A stretch of DNA of 64,000 nucleotides from Ramlibacter ginsenosidimutans (GTDB taxonomy: Bacteria; Pseudomonadota; Gammaproteobacteria; Burkholderiales; Burkholderiaceae_C). The stretch is taken from assembly GCF_016654015.1 (NCBI RefSeq), contig NZ_JAEPWM010000011.1, positions 1 to 64,000 on the forward strand, read 5' to 3'. A program made the position numbers and the translations under genes. Positions 34,690 to 42,278 of this stretch are shown piece by piece. The first letter of the stretch is position 1. Every line of letters starts with the position of its first letter. The notes below the pieces were generated by a model that ran no database searches, was not told where the DNA came from, and was given only the letters and a program-made list of their open reading frames with translations.

Positions 34690-36763
34690 GGACGTAGATC
34701 CCGCCCTTCGACTTCTCGTCGGCGTGGCTCGCGGCCAGCACCATGCCCTCGCTCACGCCGAACTTCATCTTGCGCGGCGCCAGGTTCGCCACCATGACGG
34801 TGAGCTTTCCCACGAGCTCCTCGGGCTTGTAAGCCGAAGCGATGCCGGAGAACACGTTGCGCGTGCGGCCCTCGCCCACGTCCAGCGTGAGCTGCAGCAG
34901 CTTGGTCGACCCCTCCACTGCCTTGCAGTCGACGATCTTCGCGATGCGCAGGTCGATCTTCGTGAAGTCGTCAATGCCGATCACGGGCGCAACAGCCTCG
35001 CCGCCCGGCGTCTCACCCCCTGCGGCCTCCGGTGAGGGCTGGGTTCCACTCCCTCCCCCCTTGGGGGAGGGCTGGGGTGGGGGCGCCCCGGCGCCAGCCT
35101 CGGCCGGCAGATCGAACAGCGCATCCACCTGCTTCATCTCCACGCGCTGCATCAGGTGCTTGTACGCGTTGACCTGGTGGCCGGCGCCCAGCGGCTTCGC
35201 GGCATTGCTCCAATCCAGCGGTTCGCAGTTGAGGAAGGCCTCGGCCTGGGCTGCCAGTTCCGGCAGCACGGGCTTGAGGCACGCCGTCAGCACCTTGAAC
35301 GACTCGATGCAGTGGCTGCACACCTGTGCCGCCTCGTTGCTCTTGCCTTCCTTCACCAGCTTCCACGGCGCCGCCGCGTCGAAGATGGCGTTCACCTCGT
35401 CGGCGGCGGCCATGATCTCGCGCAGCGCCTTGCCGTATTCGCGCTCCTCGTACAGTTCGCGCACCTTCTGCACCAGGGCCGGCGCATTCAGCGCGGCGAA
35501 GCCGCCGGAGCCCAGGAGCTTGCCACCCGGGATGAACTTCACCGCGCGGCTGGCGATGTTCACGTACTTGCCGATCAGGTCCGAGTTGACGCGCGCGACG
35601 AAGTCGTCGGGGTTGAAGTCGACGTCCTCCACCCGTCCATTGAGCTTCGCGGCGATGTAATAGCGCAGCCACTCGGGGTTCATGCCGAGCGACAGGTACT
35701 TCAGCGGGTCGATGCCGGTGCCGCGGCTCTTGGACATCTTCTCGCCGCTGACGGTGATGAAGCCGTGCACGTTCACCTGGTTGGGCGTCTTGCGGCCGCT
35801 GAACTTCAGCATCGCCGGCCAGAACAGGGTGTGGAAGTACACGATGTCCTTGCCGATGAAGTGGACCTGCTCCACCGACGGATCGGCGATGAACTGGTCG
35901 AAGGTCGCATCCGTGCGCGACCGCGGGTCCCAGTGGTTCTTCGCCTGGCCCTTGTCGAAGTGGTTCTTCAGGCTGGCGAGGTAGCCGACCGGCGCGTCCA
36001 GCCACACATAGAAGTACTTGCCGGGCGCGTCCGGGATCTCGATGCCGAAGTAGGGCGCGTCGCGGCTGATGTCCCAGTCGGCCATGCCAGCCTCGAACCA
36101 TTCGCCGGCCTTCTTCGCCATCTCGGGCTGCAGCTTGCCGTCCTGCGTCCACGCCTTGAGGAAGTCGACCACCTCGGGCTTGGAGAGCTGGAAGAAGAAA
36201 TGGTCCGAGCTGCGCAGCTCCGGCCGCGCACCGGTGAGCGTGGAGTAGGGCTCGATCAGCTGCGTGGGCGTGTAGACGCTGCTGCACACCTCGCAGGAGT
36301 CGCCGTACTGGTCCTTGGCGTGGCACACCGGGCACTCGCCCTTGATGTAGCGGTCCGGCAGGAACATGCCCTTCACCGGGTCGTAGAACTGCTCGATGGT
36401 GCGCGTCGTGATGAGGCCGTTGGCCTTGAGGCGCTGGTAGATGCCTTGCGCGAGCTCGGTGTTCTCCGGGCTGTCCGTGGAATGCCAGTTGTCAAAGCGG
36501 ATGTGGAAGCCGTCGAGGTACGGCTTGCGGCCGGCGGCGATCTCGCCCACGAAAGCCTGCGGCGTCTTGCCGGCCTTCTCGGCCGCGATCATGATGGGCG
36601 CGCCGTGCGCGTCGTCGGCGCCGACGAACTGCACCATGTTGCCGGCCATGCGCTGGTGGCGCACCCAGATGTCGGCCTGGATGTATTCCATGATGTGGCC
36701 GATGTGGAACTTGCCGTTGGCGTAGGGCAGGGCCGTGGTGACGAAGAGCTTGCGCTGGGGCAT
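34646..36763 (-). CDS. metG: Methionyl-tRNA synthetase
   Basis: A 705-residue class I aminoacyl-tRNA synthetase. The HIGH motif is at residues 20-23, the zinc knuckle CPVC...CEVC near residues 143-160, and KMSKS at 342-346. The C-terminal 110 residues form the tRNA-binding EMAP/Trbp111-type domain ([20 protein letters not shown]). Between the anticodon-binding domain and this tail lies a Pro/Gly/Ser-rich linker (about residues 560-585) that is encoded by a palindromic repeat at 35012-35083. It is divergent from mrp and overlaps the lysR 3' end by 44 bases. Confidence 0.97.
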   Translation of the reverse strand: MPQRKLFVTTALPYANGKFHIGHIMEYIQADIWVRHQRMAGNMVQFVGADDAHGAPIMIAAEKAGKTPQAFVGEIAAGRKPYLDGFHIRFDNWHSTDSPENTELAQGIYQRLKANGLITTRTIEQFYDPVKGMFLPDRYIKGECPVCHAKDQYGDSCEVCSSVYTPTQLIEPYSTLTGARPELRSSDHFFFQLSKPEVVDFLKAWTQDGKLQPEMAKKAGEWFEAGMADWDISRDAPYFGIEIPDAPGKYFYVWLDAPVGYLASLKNHFDKGQAKNHWDPRSRTDATFDQFIADPSVEQVHFIGKDIVYFHTLFWPAMLKFSGRKTPNQVNVHGFITVSGEKMSKSRGTGIDPLKYLSLGMNPEWLRYYIAAKLNGRVEDVDFNPDDFVARVNSDLIGKYVNIASRAVKFIPGGKLLGSGGFAALNAPALVQKVRELYEEREYGKALREIMAAADEVNAIFDAAAPWKLVKEGKSNEAAQVCSHCIESFKVLTACLKPVLPELAAQAEAFLNCEPLDWSNAAKPLGAGHQVNAYKHLMQRVEMKQVDALFDLPAEAGAGAPPPQPSPKGGGSGTQPSPEAAGGETPGGEAVAPVIGIDDFTKIDLRIAKIVDCKAVEGSTKLLQLTLDVGEGRTRNVFSGIASAYKPEELVGKLTVMVANLAPRKMKFGVSEGMVLAASHADEKSKGGIYVLNPWPGAEPGMRVR
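35012..35083. repeat. CTCACCCC/GGGGTGGGGG palindromic repeat inside metG
   Basis: An inverted element with an inner stem CCCTCCCC/GGGGAGGG (35051-35071) and outer CTCACCCC...GGGGTGGGGG arms. It shares the core (on the minus strand CCACCCCAGCCCTC then GGGAGGGAGTG) with the element at 38612-38721. It lies in frame in metG in a domain linker. Confidence 0.75.
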
Positions 36764-36857
36764 TGGGGGGATTTCCAGGGGGAACCGGGTATTTTATCGG
36801 CGGTGGGTACACTGGGCGGCAAGAGAAGTATTCGAAGCATTCGAGAGAGACAGCCAG

Positions 36858-37946
36858 ATGGCCACCCAGGAACAAGTGCTCGCCGCCCTCGCAGGCGTCG
36901 CCGACCCGAACACGGGCAAGGATTTCGTCAGCACCAAGGCGGTCCGCAACGTGCACGTCGAAGGCGGCGACGTCTCCTTCGACGTGGAGCTGGGCTATCC
37001 CGCGAAAAGCCAGTGGCCCGAGCTGCGCCGCGCACTGATCGCCGCCGCCAAGTCGGTGCCGGGCGTGTCCAACGTGTCGGTGAACATCACGACCAACGTG
37101 ACCGCCCACGCGGTGCAGCGCGGCGTGCAGCTGATGCCCAACGTGAAGAACATCATCGCGGTGGCGTCGGGCAAGGGCGGCGTCGGCAAGAGCACGACGG
37201 CCGCCAACCTGGCGCTCGCGCTCGCTGCCGAAGGCGCGCGCGTGGGCGTGCTGGACGCGGACATCTACGGTCCCAGCCAGCCCATGATGCTGGGCATCGA
37301 CAAGCGTCCCGAGAGCGAGGACGGCCAGACCATGGAGCCGCTGGAGAACCACGGCGTGCAGGTCATGTCGATCGGCTTCCTGGTGAACCAGGACGAGGCG
37401 ATGATCTGGCGCGGTCCGATGGCGACGCAGGCGCTGGAACAGCTGCTGCGCCAGACCAACTGGGACGCGCTGGATTACCTGATCGTCGACATGCCGCCCG
37501 GCACCGGCGACATCCAGCTCACGCTGTCCCAGCGCGTGCCGATGACGGGCGCGGTGATCGTCACCACGCCGCAGGACATCGCGCTGATCGACGCCCGCAA
37601 GGCCGTGACGATGTTCGAGAAGGTGGGCGTTCCCATCCTCGGCGTGGTCGAGAACATGGCGGTGCATGTCTGCAGCAATTGCGGCCACGCCGAGCACATC
37701 TTCGGCGCGGGCGGCGGGCAGCGCTACGCCGAGGAGAAGGGCATCCCCTACCTCGGTGCGCTGCCGCTGGACATCCATATCCGCGAGCAGGCCGACAGCG
37801 GCAAGCCCACCGTGGTGGCGGACCCGGACAGCGAGCCGGCGAAGATCTACCGGAGCGTGGCGCGCCAGGTGGCGATCCGGATCGCCGCGCGGGCGAAGGA
37901 CTTCTCCGCGAAGTTCCCCACCATCACGGTCTCCAAGAACACCTGA
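36858..37946 (+). CDS. apbC: Iron-sulfur cluster carrier Mrp/ApbC
   Basis: A 362-residue P-loop ATPase of the Mrp/NBP35 family, an Fe-S cluster carrier. The N-terminal MIP18-like domain (residues 1-90) is followed by the deviant Walker A VASGKGGVGKSTTAAN and the Cys pair CSNCGH that holds the bridging cluster. YLIVDMPPGTGDIQL is the switch region. The ATG at 36858 is standard. The DUF3305 gene begins 13 bases after its stop, so this carrier may be cotranscribed with the formate dehydrogenase maturation genes, which need Fe-S clusters. It is divergent from metG. Confidence 0.94.
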   Translation: MATQEQVLAALAGVADPNTGKDFVSTKAVRNVHVEGGDVSFDVELGYPAKSQWPELRRALIAAAKSVPGVSNVSVNITTNVTAHAVQRGVQLMPNVKNIIAVASGKGGVGKSTTAANLALALAAEGARVGVLDADIYGPSQPMMLGIDKRPESEDGQTMEPLENHGVQVMSIGFLVNQDEAMIWRGPMATQALEQLLRQTNWDALDYLIVDMPPGTGDIQLTLSQRVPMTGAVIVTTPQDIALIDARKAVTMFEKVGVPILGVVENMAVHVCSNCGHAEHIFGAGGGQRYAEEKGIPYLGALPLDIHIREQADSGKPTVVADPDSEPAKIYRSVARQVAIRIAARAKDFSAKFPTITVSKNT

Positions 37947-37959
37947 AGGCGAGGGCCGC

Positions 37960-38511
37960 ATGCCAGACCGCCCCGGCATCGACGTCGCGGTGATCCTGCG
38001 CAAGCTGCCCACCTCCAGCCGCTGGCAGCCCTGGCGCTGGGAGCTCGAGGACGTGGTGCCCGGCGAGGGCATCGCGGGCGACGCTCCGCGCCTGCTGCAC
38101 CGCGACGCGCAGGGCGAGCGCTGGCTGCACCCGGGTTTGCGCGTCGAGCTGTTCCGCGACGAGGCCGAAGGCTATTACCTGAACGTCACGACGCCGGCGC
38201 CCGCGTGGTTCGTCCTGTGGCGCATGGAGGACACGGCGACCGTGGCGCAGGAGCCGATCCCGCGTCCGCTGATCGTGACCCTCAGCTACAACGAGGCCGG
38301 CCGCTGGCTCGATGCGCAGGAGACCGTCGAGCAGGTGCCGGCGCCGCCGCAAGTGGTGGAGTGGATGCGCCTGTTCGCCGAGGAGCACTACGTGCCCGAG
38401 CCGAAGAAGCGCAAGCGCCCGGAGAGTTTCCGCCGGCTGGAAGACCGCTTCGGGCAGCCCGCGTCGGTGACCACGGAAAAGAAGCGCGGAGGGGGTGAAG
38501 GCCATGAGTGA
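37960..38511 (+). CDS. DUF3305 family protein (formate dehydrogenase locus)
   Basis: A 183-residue protein matching DUF3305: MPDRPGIDVAVILRKLPTSS, SRWQPWRWELEDVVPG and TPAPAWFVLWRMED. The C-terminal third is basic and charged (PEPKKRKRPESFRRLEDRFG). The function is unknown, but it is regularly found next to DUF3306 and a polyferredoxin at betaproteobacterial formate dehydrogenase loci, so a role in enzyme maturation or electron transfer is likely. It overlaps the next gene by 8 bases. Confidence 0.85.
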   Translation: MPDRPGIDVAVILRKLPTSSRWQPWRWELEDVVPGEGIAGDAPRLLHRDAQGERWLHPGLRVELFRDEAEGYYLNVTTPAPAWFVLWRMEDTATVAQEPIPRPLIVTLSYNEAGRWLDAQETVEQVPAPPQVVEWMRLFAEEHYVPEPKKRKRPESFRRLEDRFGQPASVTTEKKRGGGEGHE

Positions 38512-39169
38512 GGGGTTCTTCAGCCGGTGGTCGCAGCGGAAAGTGGCGGTGCGCAAGGGCAAGGGGGCGGAGCCGGAGGCGGAATCGGCGAAGGAGCTGG
38601 ACCCGCCGATGCCCTCACCCCAGCCCTCTCCCGCAAGCGGGAGAGGGAGTGAAGAGCTCCTCACCGTCGAGGGCGAACTGCAGTCTCCCTCTCCCCCCCG
38701 GGGAGAGGGTGGGGGTGAGGGGGAGCCCCCGCCGCCTCCCACGCTCGAAGACGCCCAAGCCCTCACCCCCGCCTCCGACTTCACCCGCTTCGTCCGCCCC
38801 GACGTCGCGCCGGAGGTGAAGAACGCCGCTTTCAAGAAGCTGTTCAGCGACCCGCACTTCAATGTGATGGACCGGCTGGACGTCTACATCGACGACTACA
38901 ACAAGCCGGACCCGCTGCCGCCGGAGATGCTCAGGCAACTCGCCAGCGCGAAGTTCCTCGGCTTCTTCGCCAACGAAGAAGCGCCGGAGGGGGAGAATGT
39001 CCCCGCCGCCAGCGCAAGTCCGGATGCGCCGGCTGCCGAATCCGTGGCACAGTCCGGCACCCGGACCGCGCAAGCATTACCGCCGGCCCAAGACCATGCC
39101 GACCCTGATCTGCGACTGCAACAAGACGATGCCCCTGGACCCGAAGGCCCTGGGGCGGGCTCTGGATGA
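38504..39169 (+). CDS. DUF3306 family protein with repeat-encoded insert
   Basis: A 221-residue protein. It starts MSEGFFSRWSQRKVAVRKGK and later has DFTRFVRPDVAPEVKNAAFK and VMDRLDVYIDDYNKPD, the DUF3306 core. Residues about 37-75 (PQPSPASGRG ... GEGGGEG) are Pro/Gly/Ser-rich and come from a palindromic element at 38612-38721 inserted in frame. The last 25 codons overlap the start of the polyferredoxin gene. The function is unknown; its neighbours point to formate dehydrogenase assembly. Confidence 0.85.
   Translation: MSEGFFSRWSQRKVAVRKGKGAEPEAESAKELDPPMPSPQPSPASGRGSEELLTVEGELQSPSPPRGEGGGEGEPPPPPTLEDAQALTPASDFTRFVRPDVAPEVKNAAFKKLFSDPHFNVMDRLDVYIDDYNKPDPLPPEMLRQLASAKFLGFFANEEAPEGENVPAASASPDAPAAESVAQSGTRTAQALPPAQDHADPDLRLQQDDAPGPEGPGAGSG
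38612..38721. repeat. Composite palindromic repeat inside the DUF3306 gene
   Basis: The 110-base element has terminal inverted repeats CCCTCACCCC (38612-38621) and GGGGTGAGGG (38712-38721), and two inner hairpins, CCCTCTCCCGC/GCGGGAGAGGG-like at 38624-38647 and CCCTCTCCCC/GGGGAGAGGG at 38687-38709. It keeps the DUF3306 frame open. It shares its core with the element in metG. Confidence 0.85.
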
Positions 39170-41183
39170 ATCCCTGACCCTGCACTCGACGCTGTGCCGC
39201 CGCGAGGCGGGCGCGTTCCAGCAGGCGATCCGCAGTGGCGACGAGGTCGTGGTCGCCTGCACGCAGGAGAAACGGCTGTTCGGCGAGCTGGCCGGACAAA
39301 CCGAAGGCGCCGTCTCGCCGATCCGCTTCGTCAACATCCGCGAGACCGGCGGCTGGAGCAAGGACGCGCGCAGCGCCATGCCCAAGCTCGCCGCGCTGCT
39401 CGCGGCCGCCAGGCTGCCCGAGCCCGAGCCGGTCGCCACCGTCACGTACAAGAGCGCGGGCCGGCTGCTGGTGATCGGTCCCATGCAAGATGCCGAGCGC
39501 TTCGCCGGCCTCGTCGGCGACGCGCTGGACGTCACCGTGTTCGCGCGCGGCGGCAGCGGCGCGCAGGAACGCAAGTTCCCCGTCGTGGGCGGCCGCATCG
39601 AGAGCCTCGCCGGCTGGCTGGGTGCGTTCGATTTCGCCTGGTCGCAGGACAACCCGATCGACCTCGACCTGTGCACGCGCTGCAATGCCTGTGTCGAGGC
39701 CTGTCCCGAGCAGGCGATCGGCCTGGACTACCAGGTGGACCTGCAGGCGTGCCGCAGCCACCGCGCCTGCGTGAAAGCTTGCGGCGTCGCCGGAGCGATC
39801 GACTTCACGCGCACGCCGGTGCCGCACACCGAGCGCTTCGACCTCGTGCTGGACCTGCGGGAACAGCCGGCCTTCCTGCGGCATGCACTGCCGCAGGGTT
39901 ACTTCCACCTGCCGTCCGCCGAGGCGCAAGGGCCGCGAGCACTCGACGTGGTGCTGAAACTGCGCGAGCTGGTCGGCGAATTCGAGAAGCCGCGCTTCTT
40001 CGCGTACAAGCAGAAGCTGTGCGCCCACAGCCGCAACGAGCAGACGGGTTGCACGGCCTGCATCGACATCTGTTCGGCCGAGGCGATCCGCAGCGACAAG
40101 TCGCGCCAGCAGGTCGTGGTCGAGCCCAACCTGTGCGTCGGTTGTGGCGCCTGCACGACCGTTTGCCCCACCGGGGCCATGACCTACGCGTATCCGCGCG
40201 CCGGCGAGCAGGGCACGAAGCTGCGCACGCTGCTCTCCACCTACGAGGCCGCGGGCGGCAAGGCGCCCGTGCTGCTGCTCCACAGCCAGGAAAGCGGACA
40301 GGCGATGGTGGAGGCGGTCGGGCGCGCCGCGCGCGTGGGCGCCGCCGAGGGCGTGCCCGCAAACGTCATTCCGGTGCCGGTCTGGCACGTCGCCAGCACC
40401 GGCATCGACCTGTGGCTGACCGCCGTCGCGCAAGGTGCGTCGCACGTCGCGCTGCTCACGACGGGTGAGGAAGCGCCCCAGTACCTCGACGCGCTGGAGC
40501 AGCAGATGCAGGTGGCCGAGGCGATCCTGGCCGGCCTGGGTTACGAGGGCAGCCACTTCAGCCTGCTGCGTGCGCGCGCCGCCGCCGATCTGGACCAGGA
40601 CTTGCGCCTGCTCGCGCGCCGCGGTGGCACCGTGCCGCGCGTGCGCGCCCGCTATGCCGTGTCCGCCGAAAAGCGCACGACCCTCGATCTCGCGCTCGAC
40701 CACCTGGCCGAGCAGGCACCAGTGCGCGCCGAGAGCATCGCGCTGCCCACAGGCGCCTTGTTCGGTTCCGTGAGTGTGGACAAGGACAAGTGCACGCTGT
40801 GCATGAGCTGCGTGGGCGCCTGCCCCGCCAGCGCGCTGCAGGACAACCAGACCGCGCCGCAGCTGCGGTTCGTGGAGAAGAACTGCGTGCAGTGCGGGTT
40901 GTGCGAGAAGACCTGCCCCGAGAGCGCCATCAGCCTCCAGCCACGGCTGCTGCTCACGCCGGAGCGCAAGCAGCCGCGCGTGCTGAACGAAGCGCAGCCC
41001 TTCGGCTGCATCCGCTGCGGCAAGCCGTTCGGCACGCTCAAGGGCATCGAGCTCATGATCGGCAAGCTCGCCGGCCACGCGATGTTCCAGGGCGCGGCCC
41101 TGGAGCGACTGAAGATGTGCGGCGACTGCCGCGTGATCGACATCTTCTCGTCCCAGAACGAGTCGCGCATCACCGATTCATGA
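39096..41183 (+). CDS. Multi-cluster 4Fe-4S protein of the formate dehydrogenase locus
   Basis: A 695-residue cytoplasmic polyferredoxin. The N terminus is MPTLICDCNKTMPLD, with a CDCN motif. Four full ferredoxin motifs are seen: CTRCNACVEACP, CVGCGACTTVCP, CTLCMSCVGACP and CVQCGLCEKTCP, with extra cysteines in CTACIDIC, CIRCGKPFG and CGDCR. The ATG at 39096 is used because the CDCN start is conserved in the family, and it overlaps the DUF3306 gene by 74 bases. It probably supplies electrons or clusters to, or assembles, the formate dehydrogenase encoded downstream. Confidence 0.9.
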   Translation: MPTLICDCNKTMPLDPKALGRALDESLTLHSTLCRREAGAFQQAIRSGDEVVVACTQEKRLFGELAGQTEGAVSPIRFVNIRETGGWSKDARSAMPKLAALLAAARLPEPEPVATVTYKSAGRLLVIGPMQDAERFAGLVGDALDVTVFARGGSGAQERKFPVVGGRIESLAGWLGAFDFAWSQDNPIDLDLCTRCNACVEACPEQAIGLDYQVDLQACRSHRACVKACGVAGAIDFTRTPVPHTERFDLVLDLREQPAFLRHALPQGYFHLPSAEAQGPRALDVVLKLRELVGEFEKPRFFAYKQKLCAHSRNEQTGCTACIDICSAEAIRSDKSRQQVVVEPNLCVGCGACTTVCPTGAMTYAYPRAGEQGTKLRTLLSTYEAAGGKAPVLLLHSQESGQAMVEAVGRAARVGAAEGVPANVIPVPVWHVASTGIDLWLTAVAQGASHVALLTTGEEAPQYLDALEQQMQVAEAILAGLGYEGSHFSLLRARAAADLDQDLRLLARRGGTVPRVRARYAVSAEKRTTLDLALDHLAEQAPVRAESIALPTGALFGSVSVDKDKCTLCMSCVGACPASALQDNQTAPQLRFVEKNCVQCGLCEKTCPESAISLQPRLLLTPERKQPRVLNEAQPFGCIRCGKPFGTLKGIELMIGKLAGHAMFQGAALERLKMCGDCRVIDIFSSQNESRITDS

Positions 41184-41236
41184 GTCGCGCGGCCGTTCCC
41201 CAGGCGAACGCCGCAGCGAAAGGCGGAGCCTCCTGA
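41180..41236 (+). CDS. 18-codon micro-ORF bridging the polyferredoxin and chaperone genes
   Basis: The reading frame ATG...TGA encodes MSRAAVPQANAAAKGGAS. Its ATG overlaps the polyferredoxin stop (ATGA) and its TGA overlaps the chaperone ATG (TGATG). It has no recognisable function and may only relay translating ribosomes across the 52-base gap. Chance cannot be excluded. Confidence 0.3.
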   Translation: MSRAAVPQANAAAKGGAS

Positions 41237-41853
41237 TGCAAGAACCCATCCCGACCACCAGCGCGCTGGACGAGGAGATCGCGCGCGCCGAGATCTACGG
41301 GCTCCTCGCGCAGCTCTACTACGCGCCGCCCCCGCCCGAGTTGCTCGCGTCGCTGCGCGTCGCCGTGACCGATGCGCCGGCGCAGGGCGCCTTCCTCGAA
41401 GAGCCCTGGCGCCAGCTGGTGGGCGTAGCGCGCGAGCTGGACGACCGCGCGATCGCCGGCGAATACGACGCGCTGTTCGGCGGCGTCGGCAAGCCCGACA
41501 TCTTCCTGTTCGGCTCGCACTACCTGGGTGGTTTCCTCAACGAGAAGCCGCTGGCGCGCCTGCGCGACACGCTCGCGCAGCTCGGCCTGGGCCGCGACGA
41601 GGCCATGCCCGAGACCGAGGACCACATTGCCTACGAGTGCGAGGTGATGCGCTACCTGATTGCGGGGGACGACGCCGCCGTCGCCAATCTCGCGCGCCAG
41701 CGCGAGTTCTTCACCACGCACCTGCAGCCCTGGGTCGATCCCTTGTGCGATGCCATCGCGGCGCATCCCAGGGCGCGCTTCTATGCGCAGGTCGCCCACT
41801 TCACCCGCGCCTTCGCCGGCGTGGAGACCCAGGGCTTCGACCTGTTGGGCTGA
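41236..41853 (+). CDS. TorD/DmsD-family redox enzyme maturation chaperone
   Basis: A 205-residue all-helical chaperone of the TorD family. The conserved acidic/His segment appears as MPETEDHIAYECEVMRYLI, preceded by EYDALFGGVGKPDIFLFGS. Such proteins bind the Tat signal of molybdoenzyme catalytic subunits, keeping the precursor in the cytoplasm until cofactor insertion; the target here is presumably the formate dehydrogenase alpha subunit. Start and stop couple to the preceding micro-ORF. A hairpin terminator follows. Confidence 0.88.
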   Translation: MQEPIPTTSALDEEIARAEIYGLLAQLYYAPPPPELLASLRVAVTDAPAQGAFLEEPWRQLVGVARELDDRAIAGEYDALFGGVGKPDIFLFGSHYLGGFLNEKPLARLRDTLAQLGLGRDEAMPETEDHIAYECEVMRYLIAGDDAAVANLARQREFFTTHLQPWVDPLCDAIAAHPRARFYAQVAHFTRAFAGVETQGFDLLG

Positions 41854-41874
41854 ACGCGCCGCGCGCGTTTTATT
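41853..41874 (+). terminator. Hairpin terminator after the TorD-type chaperone
   Basis: A 7-base stem AACGCGC/GCGCGTT overlaps the end of the chaperone gene and is followed by TTTATT. It would separate the accessory genes (37960-41853) from the structural operon, which has its own promoter at 41993. Confidence 0.6.
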
Positions 41875-41992
41875 CCCTCGCCGTGGCGCGAGGAGATGAG
41901 TGATTCCCCTAGGCCATGCCTCGCGTCGCGATGGAAGCTGTCGGCGTGCTGTCGGCTGCGCGTTTACCCTGAGCTGTTTCGCCACGCGCACG

Positions 41993-42021
41993 TTGCCGCG
42001 CTCGGGGTGCTCCACTACAGT
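41993..42021 (+). promoter_or_regulatory. Sigma-70-type promoter of the formate dehydrogenase structural operon
   Basis: A -35 box TTGCCG (41993-41998) and a -10 box TACAGT (42016-42021) are separated by exactly 17 bases. This is the best promoter match in the region, about 40 bases before the Tat-signal gene at 42058. A palindrome begins at the last base of the -10 box. Confidence 0.6.
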
Positions 42022-42038
42022 ATGAAGAGACCTTCATA
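42021..42038. promoter_or_regulatory. Palindromic operator candidate at the start site of the fdh operon
   Basis: A perfect 7-base inverted repeat, TATGAAG-AGAC-CTTCATA, overlaps the end of the -10 box and the expected transcription start. A protein bound there would block initiation, so it is a plausible repressor site. The binding protein is unknown. Confidence 0.45.
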
Positions 42039-42057
42039 AGAGCTTCAGGAGACCACC

Positions 42058-42267
42058 ATGTCCGAAAGCCGCAGCAAGCCCTCTCGCCGGGGCTTCATGC
42101 TGGGAGCCGCCGTCGCCACTGCCGCGACCGCTGCCGTCGTCACGCTTCCCAAGACTTCCACGCCCGAGACCGCCGAGGCCGACCGGCCCGTGCCCCCGCC
42201 CGAGAACGGCGGCGGCTACCGCGTCTCGGAGCACGTGAAGCGGTACTACAAGACCACGCTCCTCTGA
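42058..42267 (+). CDS. Small Tat-signal protein of the formate dehydrogenase operon
   Basis: A 69-residue protein with a twin-arginine signal (SRRGFMLGAAVATAATAAVV) and a short mature part (about 35 residues, ending YRVSEHVKRYYKTTLL). Proteins of this size directly before the alpha subunit are typical of betaproteobacterial formate dehydrogenase operons; their function is unknown, perhaps a small subunit or export helper. It is 11 bases before the alpha subunit gene. Confidence 0.8.
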   Translation: MSESRSKPSRRGFMLGAAVATAATAAVVTLPKTSTPETAEADRPVPPPENGGGYRVSEHVKRYYKTTLL

Positions 42268-42278
42268 TCGGAGGGATC

